Shown one piece after another: positions 6,388 to 6,447 of a stretch of DNA of 6,447 bases. Origin of the DNA: Dehalococcoidales bacterium (GTDB lineage: Bacteria; Chloroflexota; Dehalococcoidia; Dehalococcoidales; Fen-1064); the NCBI GenBank assembly GCA_030667735.1, contig DAOUVG010000094.1, positions 1-6,447 on the forward strand, given 5' to 3'. The position numbers were made by a program, and so were the translations under genes. The notes beneath the pieces were generated by a model. The model ran no database searches and was not told where the DNA came from. It worked only from the letters and a program-made list of their open reading frames with translations. The first letter of the stretch is position 1. Each line of letters opens with the position of its first letter.

Positions 6388-6447
6388 CCCCTCTCAGAAG
6401 AGGGGTTTCGGCCCCTCTCAGAAGAGGGGGCGCCCCTAAGAAGGGGC
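6388..6447. repeat. Three tandem GC-rich hairpins
   Basis: CCCCTCTCAGAAGAGGGG occurs twice exactly, at 6388-6405 and 6412-6429 (24-base period). Each copy is a 7-bp perfect stem with a CAGA loop. A third, shorter hairpin follows at 6432-6447: GCCCCT / AAGA loop / AGGGGC. The array reaches the window edge and may continue. The units can also pair with each other. It looks like a dispersed intergenic palindromic repeat cluster. Confidence 0.65.

Larger units (their letters stand above)
6068..6447. other. 380-base non-coding, repeat-rich region
   Basis: This contains the esterase promoter (6131-6159), an AT-rich stretch (about 6211-6240), a 7-bp direct repeat (6262-6276), a long dyad (6291-6331) and the tandem hairpins at 6388-6447. 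No frame with an SD site or family resemblance is present. Confidence 0.6.

Noticed and set aside
6388..6405. Intrinsic terminator
   Set aside because: The stem is strong, but only TTTCG follows on the plus strand and no T-tract follows on the minus strand.
6388..6447. CRISPR array
   Set aside because: The repeats are self-complementary hairpins separated by only 6 bases or fewer, with no spacers of CRISPR length and no cas genes.

Overview
The window looks like ordinary bacterial chromosome. It is fairly GC-rich by eye, uses Shine-Dalgarno (SD) sites, and has sigma70-type promoters of the TTGACA / N17-18 / TAnnnT kind. The mix of genes would suit an anaerobic, organic-acid-using bacterium, possibly an environmental Chloroflexota/Dehalococcoidia-like lineage. 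That placement is a weak inference from gene style only; there is no rRNA or marker gene here. I see no tRNA, rRNA, CRISPR array, phage gene or transposase.

Layout. Positions 1-2169, minus strand: a two-gene unit. A promoter (2141-2169) drives an ADP-forming acyl-CoA synthetase alpha subunit (619-2064). That gene overlaps by 4 bases (ATGA) a metallo-beta-lactamase (MBL) fold hydrolase, which runs off the left edge (1-622). Positions 2300-2890, plus strand: a divergent YfcE/MJ0936-type metallophosphoesterase (2399-2890), preceded by a perfect 7-bp dyad and an extended -10 element. Positions 2909-4307, minus strand: a second, unrelated and larger MBL-fold hydrolase with a charged helical C-terminal region. 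It converges on the phosphoesterase with only 18 bases between stops, and its own promoter has palindromes on both sides of the -35. Positions 4308-4516: non-coding, with a decayed palindromic intergenic repeat just after the next gene. Positions 4517-6159, minus strand: a complete type-B carboxylesterase with its promoter. Positions 6160-6447: non-coding and rich in repeats, with a direct repeat, a long dyad, and three tandem GC-rich hairpins that reach the window edge.

How the genes may work together. All five proteins are soluble hydrolases or CoA-metabolism enzymes. Esterase cleavage followed by acyl-CoA/ATP interconversion would make a plausible carboxylic-acid theme. However, each transcription unit has its own promoter, so only the synthetase-MBL pair is physically coupled. 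The alpha subunit lacks the ATP-grasp beta part it needs, and none is in the window. The most unusual signals are in the non-coding DNA: the dyad-flanked promoters and the hairpin array. Two starts (2064 and 2399) are best explained as TTG codons. No clearly new biological system is evident.
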